A stretch of DNA of 64,000 nucleotides from Sphingomonas sp. 7/4-4 (GCF_027941955.1 NZ_CP115960.1:4158001-4222000), one strand, 5' to 3'. Counted from the first letter of the stretch, positions 9,656-18,275 are shown. Numbers and translations: made by a program. The notes: generated by a model from the letters alone, not told the origin.

Positions 9656-9772
9656 ATGAAGCGCGCGTTGATCGTGTTGATCGTCGGCACCGTGTTGAGC
9701 GGCCTCGCCGCGGCCTATGCCTCGGCCCACAGCAAGCCAGCGTCGAGCGCGGAAACGCCAGGGAAAAGCTGA
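9656..9772 (+). CDS. Very small exported or membrane protein
   Basis: A 38-codon reading frame starts 10 bases after leuC, preceded by a GAGGGAG Shine-Dalgarno. The product begins MKRALIVLIVGTVLSGLAAA, a positive N-terminus followed by a hydrophobic stretch, then a short Ser/Ala/Pro tail ending in a stop. It could be a signal peptide or a single-pass microprotein. I do not recognise a family. Its placement in the leuC-leuD interval and its Shine-Dalgarno argue that it is real. Confidence 0.5.
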   Translation: MKRALIVLIVGTVLSGLAAAYASAHSKPASSAETPGKS

Positions 9773-9804
9773 CCCGCGCCTTCGCTTCGACGATTGTCGG
9801 CGCG

Positions 9805-10623
9805 ATGGGAACTGCCTTCGCGCTGCTCGCCGTCGCGGCGCCGGCCCATGCCCAGGCGCCGGACGTCGAGCTCTGGCGGCTCGATTGCGGCGAGCTCGAT
9901 GTCGCCGATTTCGCCGAGTTCAGCGACACGCATCGCTATGACGGCAAGCCCTATACGCTGGTCGACAGCTGCTATCTGATCCGCCACGGCAGCGACTATC
10001 TGCTCTGGGACACCGGCCTGAGCGGTGACCTGGTCGGCAAGAAGGTGGTCGACGGCGCCTTCACGCTGACGCTCAAGGCGCGGGTCGTCACCCAGCTCGC
10101 GCAGATCGGGTTCAAGCCCGAACAGATCACCCGCGTCGGCATCAGCCATTATCACGACGATCATACCGGCCAGCTCGGCGACTTCACGCATGCGGCTTTG
10201 CTGATCGGCGCTGGCGACTTCGCCGCGATCAAGGCGGGCAGCGCGGCGCGTCCGAATTGGGCAACTTTGTTCAAGCCGTGGATCGACGGCACTGCCAAGG
10301 TCGACGCGGTCGCGGGCGACAAGGACATATTCGGCGACGGCAGCGTGGTGATGCTCGGCATGCCCGGCCATACGCCTGGGCACCATTCGCTGCTCGTCCG
10401 GCTGAAGGGCACGGGGCCGGTTCTGCTCTCGGGCGATCAGTTCCACGCCACCGAAAGCTTCGAGAACGATCAGGTGCCGACCTACAATACCGATCGCGCG
10501 GACACGCTCGCCTCGAGCGATCGCTTCAAGCAGATCGCGGCCAACTTGAAGGCGAAAATCGTGATCCAGCACGAGCCCGCCGATGTCGCCAAATTGCCCC
10601 TCTTTCCCCGGAGTGCCCGCTGA
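9805..10623 (+). CDS. Exported metallo-beta-lactamase-fold hydrolase, N-acyl homoserine lactonase-like
   Basis: This is an MBL-fold hydrolase of about 272 residues. The zinc motif H-Y-H-D-D-H lies at residues 115-120 (ISHYHDDHTGQLGDF), followed by PGHTPGHHSLLV and SGDQFHATESFEN, the arrangement of AHL lactonase-like members of the family. An N-terminal signal peptide ending AHAQA points to the periplasm. From the ATG at 9805 the signal lacks a basic N-terminus; an open frame reaches a CTG at about 9769 with Lys and Arg before the hydrophobic stretch, so the true start may be further upstream. The stop overlaps the leuD start. Quorum quenching is only one possibility; many such enzymes cleave other esters or lactones. 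Confidence 0.8.
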   Translation: MGTAFALLAVAAPAHAQAPDVELWRLDCGELDVADFAEFSDTHRYDGKPYTLVDSCYLIRHGSDYLLWDTGLSGDLVGKKVVDGAFTLTLKARVVTQLAQIGFKPEQITRVGISHYHDDHTGQLGDFTHAALLIGAGDFAAIKAGSAARPNWATLFKPWIDGTAKVDAVAGDKDIFGDGSVVMLGMPGHTPGHHSLLVRLKGTGPVLLSGDQFHATESFENDQVPTYNTDRADTLASSDRFKQIAANLKAKIVIQHEPADVAKLPLFPRSAR

Positions 10624-11252
10624 TGGAACCCGTTCGCCAGGTGGAGGGGCGTGCCTATCCGTGGGGCGCCAAGAATATCGACACCGACATCATCATTCCC
10701 GCGCACTGGCTCAAGACCACGACGCGCGAAGGATTGGGGCAGGGGGCGTTCGAGACGGTGCGCGCGCAGCCGGACAATATCTTCGACGATCCGCGCTATG
10801 CGGGTGCGCCGGTGCTGATCGCCGGCGATAATTTCGGCTGCGGATCGAGCCGCGAGCACGCCGCCTGGGCGCTCGCCGATCTGGGCATCAAGGCCGTGAT
10901 CGCGCCGAGCTTCTCGGACATCTTTTCGGGCAATGCCTTCAAGAACGGCATCGTCCCGGTGGTGCTCCCGCAGGAAGCGATCGACCGGCTGGTCGAAGTC
11001 GCGCGCGATAATGAAGTCACGGTCGATCTCGAGACGATGACCGTCACCACGCCCTTCCAGGACCGTTTCCCGTTCCATCTCGATCCCTTCCGCCGCGACT
11101 GTTTGATGCAGGGGCTGGACGAGATCGGCATGACACTGGCAAAAGATACCGAGATTTCGAAATACGAATCCGGTGTCGCTGCTTCGCGTCCCTGGGTGAC
11201 AGCGGGAGCGGGCAATGAAGGCACTATTGTCGCAGGCGCCGGGCGGACCTGA
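10623..11252 (+). CDS. leuD: 3-Isopropylmalate dehydratase small subunit
   Basis: This is the small subunit of isopropylmalate isomerase. The family segments NIDTDIIIPAHWLKT, GDNFGCGSSREHAAWAL and APSFSDIFSGNAFKNGI are all present. The literal frame gives 209 residues and overlaps the next gene by 38 bases. LeuD normally ends soon after the ASRPW seen here. If one G is missing in the run at 11194-11196, the gene would end at 11218 (198 residues) with a 4-base ATGA overlap, which is the more usual arrangement. The start overlaps the stop of the MBL hydrolase, so leuC, the microprotein, the hydrolase and leuD are probably cotranscribed. Confidence 0.94.
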   Translation: MEPVRQVEGRAYPWGAKNIDTDIIIPAHWLKTTTREGLGQGAFETVRAQPDNIFDDPRYAGAPVLIAGDNFGCGSSREHAAWALADLGIKAVIAPSFSDIFSGNAFKNGIVPVVLPQEAIDRLVEVARDNEVTVDLETMTVTTPFQDRFPFHLDPFRRDCLMQGLDEIGMTLAKDTEISKYESGVAASRPWVTAGAGNEGTIVAGAGRT

Positions 11253-12216
11253 AACTCTAAGCCTCGTCGAACTGCCCGATCCCATACCGGGCGAGGGCCA
11301 GGTGCTGGTCGCAGTGAAGGCCTGCGCGATCAACTATCCCGACGTCCTGATCATCGAGGATAAATACCAGTTCAAGCCGCCGCGCCCGTTCGCGCCCGGC
11401 GGTGAGATCGCCGGCACCGTCGAGGCGGTGGGCGAGGGCGTGACGCAGTTCGCGGTGGGTGACCGCGTGATCGGGGTGATCGGCCATGGCGGGCTTGCGG
11501 AGAAGGTCGCGGTTGATGTCGCGCGCCTTTATCCGCTTCCCGAAGGGCGCAGCTTCGCGGAAGGCGCGGCGCTGCTGCTCACGTACGCCACGACGATCCA
11601 CGCATTGCTCGATCGCGGGCATCTGAAGGCGGGGCAGACCCTCCTCATCCTTGGCGCGGCCGGCGGCGTCGGGCTCGCGGCGATCGAACTCGGCAAGGCA
11701 TTCGGCGCCCGCGTCGTCGCCGCCGTCTCGTCCGAAGAGAAAGCGGAAGCGGCGCGTGCGGCCGGCGCCGACGAGACGCTCGTCTATCCGCGTGCGCCGT
11801 TCGACAAGGAGCAGTCGAAGGCATTGAGCGAGGCGTTCAAGGCCGCGGTTGGCCCCAGAGGCGCCGACGTTATCTACGATCCGGTCGGCGGCGACTATGC
11901 CGAGCCTGCGCTCCGCGCGATCGGCTGGGAAGGGCGCTATCTGGTCGTCGGCTTTCCCGCGGGTATCCCGAAATTGCCGCTCAACCTCACGCTTCTCAAG
12001 AGCTGCGACGTCTGCGGCGTCTTCTGGGGCGCCTTCGCCGCGCGCGATCCGCAGGCCAACCAGGTGCATGTCGAGCACCTCTTCCGCTTGTGGGAGAAAG
12101 GCAGGATCGCCCCGCGCGTGACGGAAACCTTCGCGCTGGCGGACGGCGGCAAGGCGATCGCGAAGATGGCCGCACGGCAAGCGATCGGGAAACTGGTGGT
12201 GACCGTTTCACACTGA
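11215..12216 (+). CDS. NADPH:quinone oxidoreductase family protein (zinc-independent MDR)
   Basis: This 333-residue medium-chain dehydrogenase/reductase of the quinone oxidoreductase branch has an N-terminal GroES-like domain (GEGQVLVAVKACAINYPDVL) and the dinucleotide-binding motif LGAAGGVGLAAIELG. It lacks the cysteine-rich structural zinc loop of alcohol dehydrogenases. It probably reduces quinones or enoyl-type substrates with NADPH. GGGAG upstream of the ATG supports the start. The gene is followed by a hairpin repeat. Confidence 0.88.
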   Translation: MKALLSQAPGGPETLSLVELPDPIPGEGQVLVAVKACAINYPDVLIIEDKYQFKPPRPFAPGGEIAGTVEAVGEGVTQFAVGDRVIGVIGHGGLAEKVAVDVARLYPLPEGRSFAEGAALLLTYATTIHALLDRGHLKAGQTLLILGAAGGVGLAAIELGKAFGARVVAAVSSEEKAEAARAAGADETLVYPRAPFDKEQSKALSEAFKAAVGPRGADVIYDPVGGDYAEPALRAIGWEGRYLVVGFPAGIPKLPLNLTLLKSCDVCGVFWGAFAARDPQANQVHVEHLFRLWEKGRIAPRVTETFALADGGKAIAKMAARQAIGKLVVTVSH

Positions 12217-12302
12217 CCGTCACCCCGGCGGAAGCCGGGGCCCAGAGCCACAGGCTTGACGGCAGAGTAATCCTGGATCCCGGCTTTCGCCGGGATGACG
12301 GT
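12217..12302. repeat. REP-like palindromic repeat, copy 1
   Basis: This is an imperfect long palindrome starting CCGTCACCCCGGCG and ending CGCCGGGATGACGG, directly after the quinone oxidoreductase stop. Related elements lie at 13311-13393, 19318-19426 and 21899-21981. All have the same outer arms, a GTCAnCCCGG core and unrelated middles. Transcribed, they form strong hairpins. Confidence 0.75.
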
Positions 12303-12391
12303 GGGGAGTGTGCTTATGCGAAGCTTCCCGTTGCCTTGCCTCTCCCTCCCTCCTATCTCGGCGGAAACCGACACCCAGAGGCGAGCACCAC

Positions 12392-12715
12392 ATGACCACT
12401 TTCGACGATCGCGAGCGCGCATTCGAGGCGAAATTCGCCCGTGACGAGGACATTGCCTTCCGCGTCAGCGCGCGCCGCAACCGTCTGCTCGGCCACTGGG
12501 CAGCCGCCAAGATGAACCTCACGCCCGAAGAGACCGACGCCTATGCCAAGGCGGTGGTCCAGGCCGATTTCGAGGAAGCCGGCGACGAGGACGTGATCCG
12601 CAAGCTGCTCGGCGACCTGATCGCCGCCGGCGTCGAAGTCGACGATGCGACGATCCGTCAGGCGATCGCGGAGAAGACCGTCGAGGCGCGCCGCCAGCTG
12701 ATGGAATCGAAGTAA
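12392..12715 (+). CDS. F1-ATPase inhibitor zeta subunit (DUF1476 family)
   Basis: This 107-residue helical protein of the DUF1476 family, first recognised as the zeta subunit that blocks reverse rotation of alphaproteobacterial F1-ATPase, begins MTTFDDRERAFEAKFARDED. Its N-terminal segment (about residues 1-20) is the inhibitory region in characterised members. The ATG at 12392 gives this canonical N-terminus. bolA follows after one base. The three genes zeta, bolA and grxD appear to form one short operon. Confidence 0.9.
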   Translation: MTTFDDRERAFEAKFARDEDIAFRVSARRNRLLGHWAAAKMNLTPEETDAYAKAVVQADFEEAGDEDVIRKLLGDLIAAGVEVDDATIRQAIAEKTVEARRQLMESK

Positions 12716-12716
12716 G

Positions 12717-12956
12717 ATGGCGATGGCCGCGTCCGAGATCGAGGAACTGATCCGCGCCGGCATCCCCGATGCCCGCGTCGAGATTACCGACCTCGCCGGC
12801 GACGGCGACCACTATGCAGCGCGCGTCGTCGCCCCCATGTTCAGGGGGATGCCGCGCGTGCGCCAGCACCAGGCGGTTTATGCAGCGCTCGGCGGGCGCA
12901 TGGGCGGCGTGCTCCACGCGCTCCAGCTGACCACCGAAGCGCCAGCCGAGGAGTAG
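12717..12956 (+). CDS. bolA: BolA family protein
   Basis: This 79-residue BolA-fold protein has the core segment VAPMFRGMPRVRQHQAVYAAL including the conserved histidine (RQHQ) used with CGFS glutaredoxins to hold a [2Fe-2S] cluster. The neighbouring monothiol glutaredoxin starts 5 bases downstream, so the pair likely works as a BolA-Grx4 iron-sulfur trafficking or iron-sensing complex. Its shortness and lack of an extended N-terminus resemble the IbaG/BolA2 type. Confidence 0.92.
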   Translation: MAMAASEIEELIRAGIPDARVEITDLAGDGDHYAARVVAPMFRGMPRVRQHQAVYAALGGRMGGVLHALQLTTEAPAEE

Positions 12957-12960
12957 ACAA

Positions 12961-13293
<333 letters not shown>

Positions 13294-13310
13294 CCTTTCG
13301 ATAATCATTT

Positions 13311-13393
13311 CCGTCACCCCGGCCTTGAGCCGGGATCCCGCTTCTTCTGCTTGGCTCAAGGCAGCGGGACCCCGGCTCGAGGCCGGGGTGACG
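13311..13393. repeat. REP-like palindromic repeat, copy 2
   Basis: This is a second copy of the GTCACCCCGG-type palindrome, from CCGTCACCCCGGCCTTGAGC to CGAGGCCGGGGTGACG. An inner pair of arms (TTGAGCCGGGATCCCG against CCTTGAGCC-like bases) gives a compound stem-loop. It sits 18 bases after grxD and may end that transcript. Confidence 0.75.
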
Positions 13394-13739
13394 AAGAAGG
13401 GTGTTCAACTGGCGGCCACGCTCCGGCCTGCGCCGGAGCACGGGAAGCGCGAAAACTTCCGAGTCGCTATCGATGTCGGGAAACCCCGGGTCGGGTGGGT
13501 CGACGCGAGACCGGTTAAGTAAGCGGTCGACCCACCCTGGAATGAAGCGTCGAAACGCTCGGGGTGCCTGATACTTTGCACCCGGCGTGCCAGTTTCCGC
13601 GAACCGCGCTTTTCCAGCCGCTTCAGTGGTTAACGATCGCACTCCCGACCGCGGCCCTGTAAATTTCCCCGACAGGCTGCGCGCACGCCCGGCACCGGTC
13701 ACGCACCGGACATAATCCGTTCATCGGTCATTCAGCGAC
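13394..13739. other. Intergenic region with a 12-base inverted repeat, no gene
   Basis: About 345 bases between the grxD hairpin and the BlaI promoter hold no credible gene. The only clear structure is a perfect 12-base inverted repeat, GGGTGGGTCGAC at 13493-13504 and GTCGACCCACCC at 13526-13537, around a 21-base loop. A second, weaker GC-rich repeat lies near 13405-13440. Confidence 0.5.
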
Positions 13740-13778
13740 TTGACTACAGACGTAATCGTGACGATTACAGGCGTAGTC
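13740..13778 (+). promoter_or_regulatory. Promoter with two BlaI-type operators
   Basis: A TTGACT -35 element (13740-13745) and a GATTAC -10 element (13763-13768) are 17 bases apart. Two 16-base dyads of the BlaI/MecI type overlap them: GACTACAGACGTAATC (13742-13757) and GATTACAGGCGTAGTC (13763-13778). The whole 39 bases are roughly mirror-symmetric. The known family operator core is TACA-N2-TGTA; each dyad departs from it by one position. This is a strong case for autorepression of the downstream BlaI/M56 genes. Confidence 0.75.
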
Positions 13779-13793
13779 AGGGAAGAGGGACTC

Positions 13794-14162
13794 ATGACCG
13801 AACGGATCAGCGACGCCGAACATGCCGTGATGGAGGTGCTCTGGGAAGAGTCGCCGCTCACGGCGCAGGAAGTTGCCGAGCGGGTGCCCGTCGAGCGCGA
13901 CTGGAGCGCCAACACGGTCAAGACCCTGCTCGGCCGCCTGCTCGCCAAGAGCATCATCGCGCATGAGGAAGACGGCCGGCGCTATCGCTACCGTCCGCTG
14001 GTCGCGCGCTCGGACTATGTCGTCGGGGAATCGCGCCGCTTCATGGACCGCCTGTTCGGCGGCAAGCTCACGCCGCTGGTGGCGCACCTCGCCGAACGCG
14101 ATGCGATCACCGACCAGGACATCGCCGAGATCGAAGCGCTGCTGAAGGATCTCAAGTCATGA
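13794..14162 (+). CDS. BlaI/MecI/CopY-family transcriptional repressor
   Basis: This 122-residue winged-helix repressor has a DNA-binding domain at residues about 1-72 (ISDAEHAVMEVLWEESPLTA, with the recognition region WSANTVKTLLGRLLAK), followed by a dimerisation tail. In this family the repressor is cleaved by, or responds to, a membrane M56 peptidase encoded next door, and the next gene overlaps by four bases. The ATG at 13794 gives the standard N-terminus, and two matching operators lie just upstream. No beta-lactamase gene is near, so the trigger is not necessarily a beta-lactam. Confidence 0.93.
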   Translation: MTERISDAEHAVMEVLWEESPLTAQEVAERVPVERDWSANTVKTLLGRLLAKSIIAHEEDGRRYRYRPLVARSDYVVGESRRFMDRLFGGKLTPLVAHLAERDAITDQDIAEIEALLKDLKS

Positions 14163-15655
14163 TCGGCTTCGCGATAGAGACCTTCGTCGCCACCACGCTG
14201 CTGATGCTGCTCGTGCTGGCGCTGCGCGGCCCCGTGCGCAAGGCGTTCGGGCCGCATATGACCTATGCCCTGTGGCTGCTCCCGGTAGCGCGATTGATCC
14301 TGCCGCCGCTCCCCGAGGGCTGGCGCGAACAGGCGGCGGCGCCGGTTGCCGCGGCGAGCGACATCGTCGCGGTCTATTTCGTCGAGCCGCTCGGCGCCGC
14401 GCCCGCGGCGGGGGCGGAAGGCAGCTTCGGCCTGTGGATGGTGCTGCTCGCTTTGTGGGCGCTCGGCGCCGCGGCGTTCCTCGCCTACCACCTCGTCTCG
14501 CACAGCCGCTACACTGCGAATCTGCTGCGCCGCGCCCGCGTCGACCGCACCGTGGCGCAGGGCAAGGTCCGCGTGATCGAGACCGACGCCGCACACGGGC
14601 CCCTGGCCTTCGGCATCTTCCGCAAATATGTCGCCTTCCCGCGCGACTTCTCCGAGCGGTACGACGAGCAGGAGCGCGATCTCGCGCTCGCCCATGAGCT
14701 CGGCCACCATGTCCGCGGCGATCTTGTAGCGAACTGGGTCGCGCTGATCGTCCTCGCCCTTCACTGGTTCAATCCGGTCGCCTGGAAGGCCTTCCGCGCC
14801 TTCCGCGCCGATCAGGAAATGGCCTGCGACGCCCTTGTGCTCGCCGGCCGCGCCCAGGCGCTGCGCCATGCTTATGGTCGCGCAATCGTCAAGTCCGCGC
14901 ATGGGGGTGCGGTCTCGGCGGCATGTCACTTGCACACGATCAACGAAGTCAAGGGAGGTTACGCATGCTTTCGAAGACCCGGCAATTTTCCCCGCCCGCG
15001 CCGCCACCGGACTGATCGGCATCGGCGCACTGTCGGTCGCCGCGCTCGGCTTCACTGCCTCGGGCACGTCGGCGGCCGAGACGCTCAAGACCAGGGTCGA
15101 GACCGTGACCGGTGTCTCGCTGGGCCAGGAAGTGCCCGCGCCGCCGGCACCGCCCGAGGCCGCCGAAGCGCCGGAGGCCCCGAGGCTCCGGAGATGGCCG
15201 ACGGCCCGCACAAGGCCGGGCGCCACGTCTACAGCTTTTCGACCGACGACAAGAAGGACGGCAAGCGCGTCCGGAAAATGGTCATCGTCCGCGCCGACGG
15301 CAGCAAGGACGAGATCGCGATGCCCGATCCCGAGGCGATCCGCATGTCGATCCCCGAGGTCCGCGACGGCAAATGCGGCAGGGCCGAAGGCAAGCCGACG
15401 GTCGAGCATCGCGAGGATGGCGGCAGGAAGATCATGATCATCTGCACCGATCGTATCGAGATGGCCGCGACCAATACCCAACGCATGACGATGCGTCACA
15501 AGGCAATGGGCATGGACAGCGCCCGCATGGGCCTGCGCATGGCGCGCCGCTCGATCGAGAGCGAAACCAACATGACCGCCGACGAGCGCGCCAAGGCGCT
15601 CAAGGGCATCGACGAGGCGATGGCCGAGCTCGAGAAGCAGCGCGACAAGGACTGA
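14159..15655 (+). CDS. M56 family (BlaR1-like) membrane metallopeptidase (three frameshifts)
   Basis: This is a membrane zinc peptidase paired with the BlaI repressor. Frame-corrected it has about 499 residues. Several membrane helices precede the zinc motif HELGHH starting at residue 179, followed by DQEMACDALVL. Past HTINEVKG three single bases are missing, in the runs at 14953-14955, 14990-14993 and 15178-15181, and after the third the original frame is regained. The corrected sequence reads MLSKTRQFSPARAATGLIG with another hydrophobic helix (about residues 275-300) and then a charged periplasmic domain ending EKQRDKD. It lacks the penicillin-binding sensor domain of true BlaR1, so it probably senses another envelope signal. 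Confidence 0.85.
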   Translation: MIGFAIETFVATTLLMLLVLALRGPVRKAFGPHMTYALWLLPVARLILPPLPEGWREQAAAPVAAASDIVAVYFVEPLGAAPAAGAEGSFGLWMVLLALWALGAAAFLAYHLVSHSRYTANLLRRARVDRTVAQGKVRVIETDAAHGPLAFGIFRKYVAFPRDFSERYDEQERDLALAHELGHHVRGDLVANWVALIVLALHWFNPVAWKAFRAFRADQEMACDALVLAGRAQALRHAYGRAIVKSAHGGAVSAACHLHTINEVKGGYACFRRPGNFPRPRRHRTDRHRRTVGRRARLHCLGHVGGRDAQDQGRDRDRCLAGPGSARAAGTARGRRSAGGPEAPEMADGPHKAGRHVYSFSTDDKKDGKRVRKMVIVRADGSKDEIAMPDPEAIRMSIPEVRDGKCGRAEGKPTVEHREDGGRKIMIICTDRIEMAATNTQRMTMRHKAMGMDSARMGLRMARRSIESETNMTADERAKALKGIDEAMAELEKQRDKD

Positions 15656-15698
15656 CGAGTGGGGAGGGGTGTCCGCTGCCCCGCGGACTCCCTTCACG

Positions 15699-15734
15699 AC
15701 GGGGCCGGCTGAACTCCTTCGCAGCCGGCCCCGT
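15699..15734 (+). terminator. Rho-independent-type terminator after the M56 gene
   Basis: A perfect 13-base stem (15699-15711 with 15722-15734, ACGGGGCCGGCTG against its complement) has a 10-base loop and is followed by TTAATT. It lies 44 bases after the M56 stop. Confidence 0.8.
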
Positions 15735-15743
15735 TTAATTCCC

Positions 15744-15798
15744 CAATCCTCCCCTCCGTCAGGCTGCGCCTGCCACCTCCCCTGGCGGGGGAGGATTG
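15744..15798. repeat. CCTCCCC/GGGGAGG palindromic repeat
   Basis: The outer arms CAATCCTCCCC (15744-15754) and GGGGAGGATTG (15788-15798) are perfectly complementary, with a small inner stem CAGG/CCTG. It differs from the GTCACCCCGG family and is another sphingomonad-type intergenic hairpin. Confidence 0.6.
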
Positions 15799-15843
15799 AG
15801 AAGCGGCCTTGTCTAAACCTCCTCTACCCGCCACATCGCCCCC

Positions 15844-16701
15844 ATGATCGAGGCTCCCACTGGCGTCGCGCTCGCGATCGAGCCGCTGGTCACGCGCGTC
15901 CTCGCGCCCAACCCGTCGCCTTTCACTTATACCGGCACCCAGACCTATCTGATCGGCACTACCGAACTCGCTGTGATCGATCCCGGCCCCGACGATCCCG
16001 AGCATCTGCAAGCCCTGCTAGCCGCGATCCATGGCCGCCCGGTCATCGCGATCCTGTGCACCCACACCCACCGCGACCACAGCCCCGCCGCCGCCCCGCT
16101 CAAGGCCGCGACCGGCGCTCCGATCATCGGCTGCGCGCCGCTCACGCTCGAGGATGCCGGCCCCCGCGCCGACGCCGCCTTCGACACCAGTTACGCCCCC
16201 GATCGCACCCTCACCGACGGCGAGAGCCTCACCGGCCTCGATTGGACGCTCACCGCTGTCGCCACGCCCGGGCACACCTCGAACCATCTCGCCTTCGCGC
16301 TGCCCGAGGCCGGCGCCCTCTTCACCGGCGATCATGTCATGGGCTGGTCGACCACCGTGGTCGCGCCGCCCGACGGCGACATGGCGGCGTACATGGCCAG
16401 CCTCGACAAGCTGATGGCCCGCGAAGACCGCATCTATTACCCCGCGCATGGCGAGCCGATCGAGCGCCCCCGGCGCTTCGTCCGCGGCCTGATGGGGCAC
16501 CGCAAGCAGCGCGAGGGCCAGATCCTGCGCCTGCTCCGCGAGGATGTGGGCGCGATCCCCGACATGGTCGAGCGCATGTATGTCGGCCTCGATCCGCGCC
16601 TCACCGGTGCCGCCGGCCGCTCGGTGCTCGCGCATCTACTCGACCTCCAGACGCGCGGCCTCGTCGCCGAGGAGGACGGCGCGTGGAAGATGGCCGCGTG
16701 A
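15844..16701 (+). CDS. MBL-fold metallohydrolase, LACTB2-like
   Basis: This is a 285-residue metallo-beta-lactamase-fold enzyme. The zinc motif H-T-H-R-D-H is at residues 74-79 (LCTHTHRDHSPAAAPL), with further ligand regions in TPGHTSNHLAF and FTGDHVMGW. The C-terminal helical domain (after PAHGEPIERPRRFVRG) matches the LACTB2/ribonuclease-like branch, which suggests phosphodiester or thioester hydrolysis. It is cytosolic, and the stop overlaps the start of the next gene. Confidence 0.88.
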   Translation: MIEAPTGVALAIEPLVTRVLAPNPSPFTYTGTQTYLIGTTELAVIDPGPDDPEHLQALLAAIHGRPVIAILCTHTHRDHSPAAAPLKAATGAPIIGCAPLTLEDAGPRADAAFDTSYAPDRTLTDGESLTGLDWTLTAVATPGHTSNHLAFALPEAGALFTGDHVMGWSTTVVAPPDGDMAAYMASLDKLMAREDRIYYPAHGEPIERPRRFVRGLMGHRKQREGQILRLLREDVGAIPDMVERMYVGLDPRLTGAAGRSVLAHLLDLQTRGLVAEEDGAWKMAA

Positions 16702-17380
16702 AATACTGGGGCTGCCTCAAGTTCGGTGCGCTGCTGCTCGCGCTCGTCCTCGCGATCGGCGGCGGGGCGTGGTTCCTCGGCGACACCGTCAAGAGCCAGT
16801 TCCGCGGCCCAGACCCGATCACCGTGGCCCAGGCGAGCCTGCAGGGCCTGCGCGAGCAGAACCGTCTCTCCACTTTCGCTGCGCGCTACGTCGCGGTGGT
16901 CACCTCGAAACAGAGCCGCCTCGGTCTCAGCGCCGAGAAGACGCTGATCATGCCCGGCATGGTCCGCTACGAAGTCGATCTGGCCAAGCTCCAGCAGAAG
17001 AGTCTGTCCTGGGATGCCGCCAACAAGCGCCTGACCATCCTGCTGCCCCCGCTCGAAGTGATCGGCCCTGATGTCGATCTCGACGGCATCCGCGAATATT
17101 CGGAAGGGGCATGCTGATGCGCTTCACCGATGTCGAGACCCAGCTCGATGCCGCCAATCGCAAGGCCGGTCAGCAGGAGCTGATCCGCCAGGCCCGTGCC
17201 CCCATGCCGGTCAAGCTGGCGAAGGAAGCCACGCGCCGGGCGATCGAGCGCAGCTTCGCGATGCCGCTCAAGGCCGCCGGCCTCGACGCCAGGGTCGTAG
17301 TATTCTTCCCCGACGAGCGCCCGACCGAAGATTGGGACCGCTCGCGCCGCCCGGAGGACGTAGTCGCCAATAAATGGTAA
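16698..17380 (+). CDS. DUF4230 domain protein, membrane-anchored (one frameshift)
   Basis: This protein of about 227 residues (frame-corrected) has an N-terminal membrane helix at residues about 6-27 (FGALLLALVLAIGGGAWFLG) and a periplasmic region of the DUF4230 type. GTG at 16698 overlaps the preceding stop, and a coupled start fits best. The frame breaks at the G run 17106-17109, where one G is missing: IREYSEG continues GMLMRFTDVETQLDAANRKA. Function is unknown. Confidence 0.75.
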
Positions 17381-17441
17381 CCGGTTGAGCCGCGCCTGAC
17401 CTTCCGATACCTTCACATCTGCAAGAGTGTGAGGGGGTTTC

Positions 17442-18230
17442 ATGGCGACGCAGGCGACACCGCAGCCGGGATATGGCCGCGACGACCGGTTCTTCCTGAC
17501 GATGGCGATCGCGATGGCGCTGACCATCGTTGCCGGTTTCTCGCTCCAGCTCGCAGCGGGCCGTTCGAGCTTCGCCTCGCCGCCGCTCGTCCATCTCCAT
17601 GCGATCACGTTCTTCGGCTTCATCGCGCTCTACGTCGTGCAGAATGTCCTCGTGACCCGCGGCTCGATCGCGCTCCACCGTCGGCTCGGCTGGATCGGCG
17701 CGGTCTGGGCGGGCGGGATGGTGGGGGTTGGTGTCACTATCACTGTAAACATGGTCCGGAACGGCACCACGCCCTTCTTCTTCCTGCCTGCTTATTTCCT
17801 CGTGATGAATTCGCTCAGCATCCTCTGCTTCGGCGGCCTCGTCGCCGCGGCGATATTGCTCAGGCGACGCACCGAATGGCATCGCCGGCTGCTCCTTTGC
17901 GCCGTGGCGGTGCTCACCGGGCCAGCCTTCGGGCGGTTGCTGCCGATGCCGCTGCTGATCCCCCATGCGGGCTGGTGGGTATTCGCCGCGGCGATGATCT
18001 GGCCGCTGATCGGCATTTTCGCCGATCTCCGCCGTCGCGGCGCCGTCCATCCCGCCTGGGGGTGGGGCGTCGCCGCATTGGTCGTGACCCAGCTCGCCAC
18101 GGTGCTGATCCCCGCAACGCCGCTGGGCATCGCGATCTACGATGCAGTGACGGCGGGCTATCCGGGTGTCGAGGTTCCGCCGCTGGAGTTTCCGCCGCCG
18201 CCCGCCGGTCCCTTGATCACCGGGCGTTAG
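17442..18230 (+). CDS. Integral membrane protein of unknown function
   Basis: This 262-residue protein has about seven hydrophobic segments, for example LTMAIAMALTIVAGFSLQLA, HAITFFGFIALYVVQNVLV and WVFAAAMIWPLIGIFADLR. Histidines HLH and HRRLGW lie near membrane ends, which could suggest haem or metal binding but is not proof. No family name can be given with confidence. Both neighbours are on the same strand, with gaps of about 60 and 45 bases. Confidence 0.75.
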   Translation: MATQATPQPGYGRDDRFFLTMAIAMALTIVAGFSLQLAAGRSSFASPPLVHLHAITFFGFIALYVVQNVLVTRGSIALHRRLGWIGAVWAGGMVGVGVTITVNMVRNGTTPFFFLPAYFLVMNSLSILCFGGLVAAAILLRRRTEWHRRLLLCAVAVLTGPAFGRLLPMPLLIPHAGWWVFAAAMIWPLIGIFADLRRRGAVHPAWGWGVAALVVTQLATVLIPATPLGIAIYDAVTAGYPGVEVPPLEFPPPPAGPLITGR

Positions 18231-18275
18231 ACCGCCATTTGGGAGCCGAACGCTCTCGAAAAGGCCCGGACACCC

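Noticed and set aside
14950..15185. Programmed frameshifting in the M56 gene.
   Set aside because: Three single-base losses in one gene, all in G or C runs and without slippery-site context, match the error pattern in the rest of the window.
14159..15655. BlaR1 with penicillin-sensing function.
   Set aside because: The C-terminal region has no SxxK/SxN penicillin-binding motifs, even after frame correction. Only the M56 peptidase part matches.
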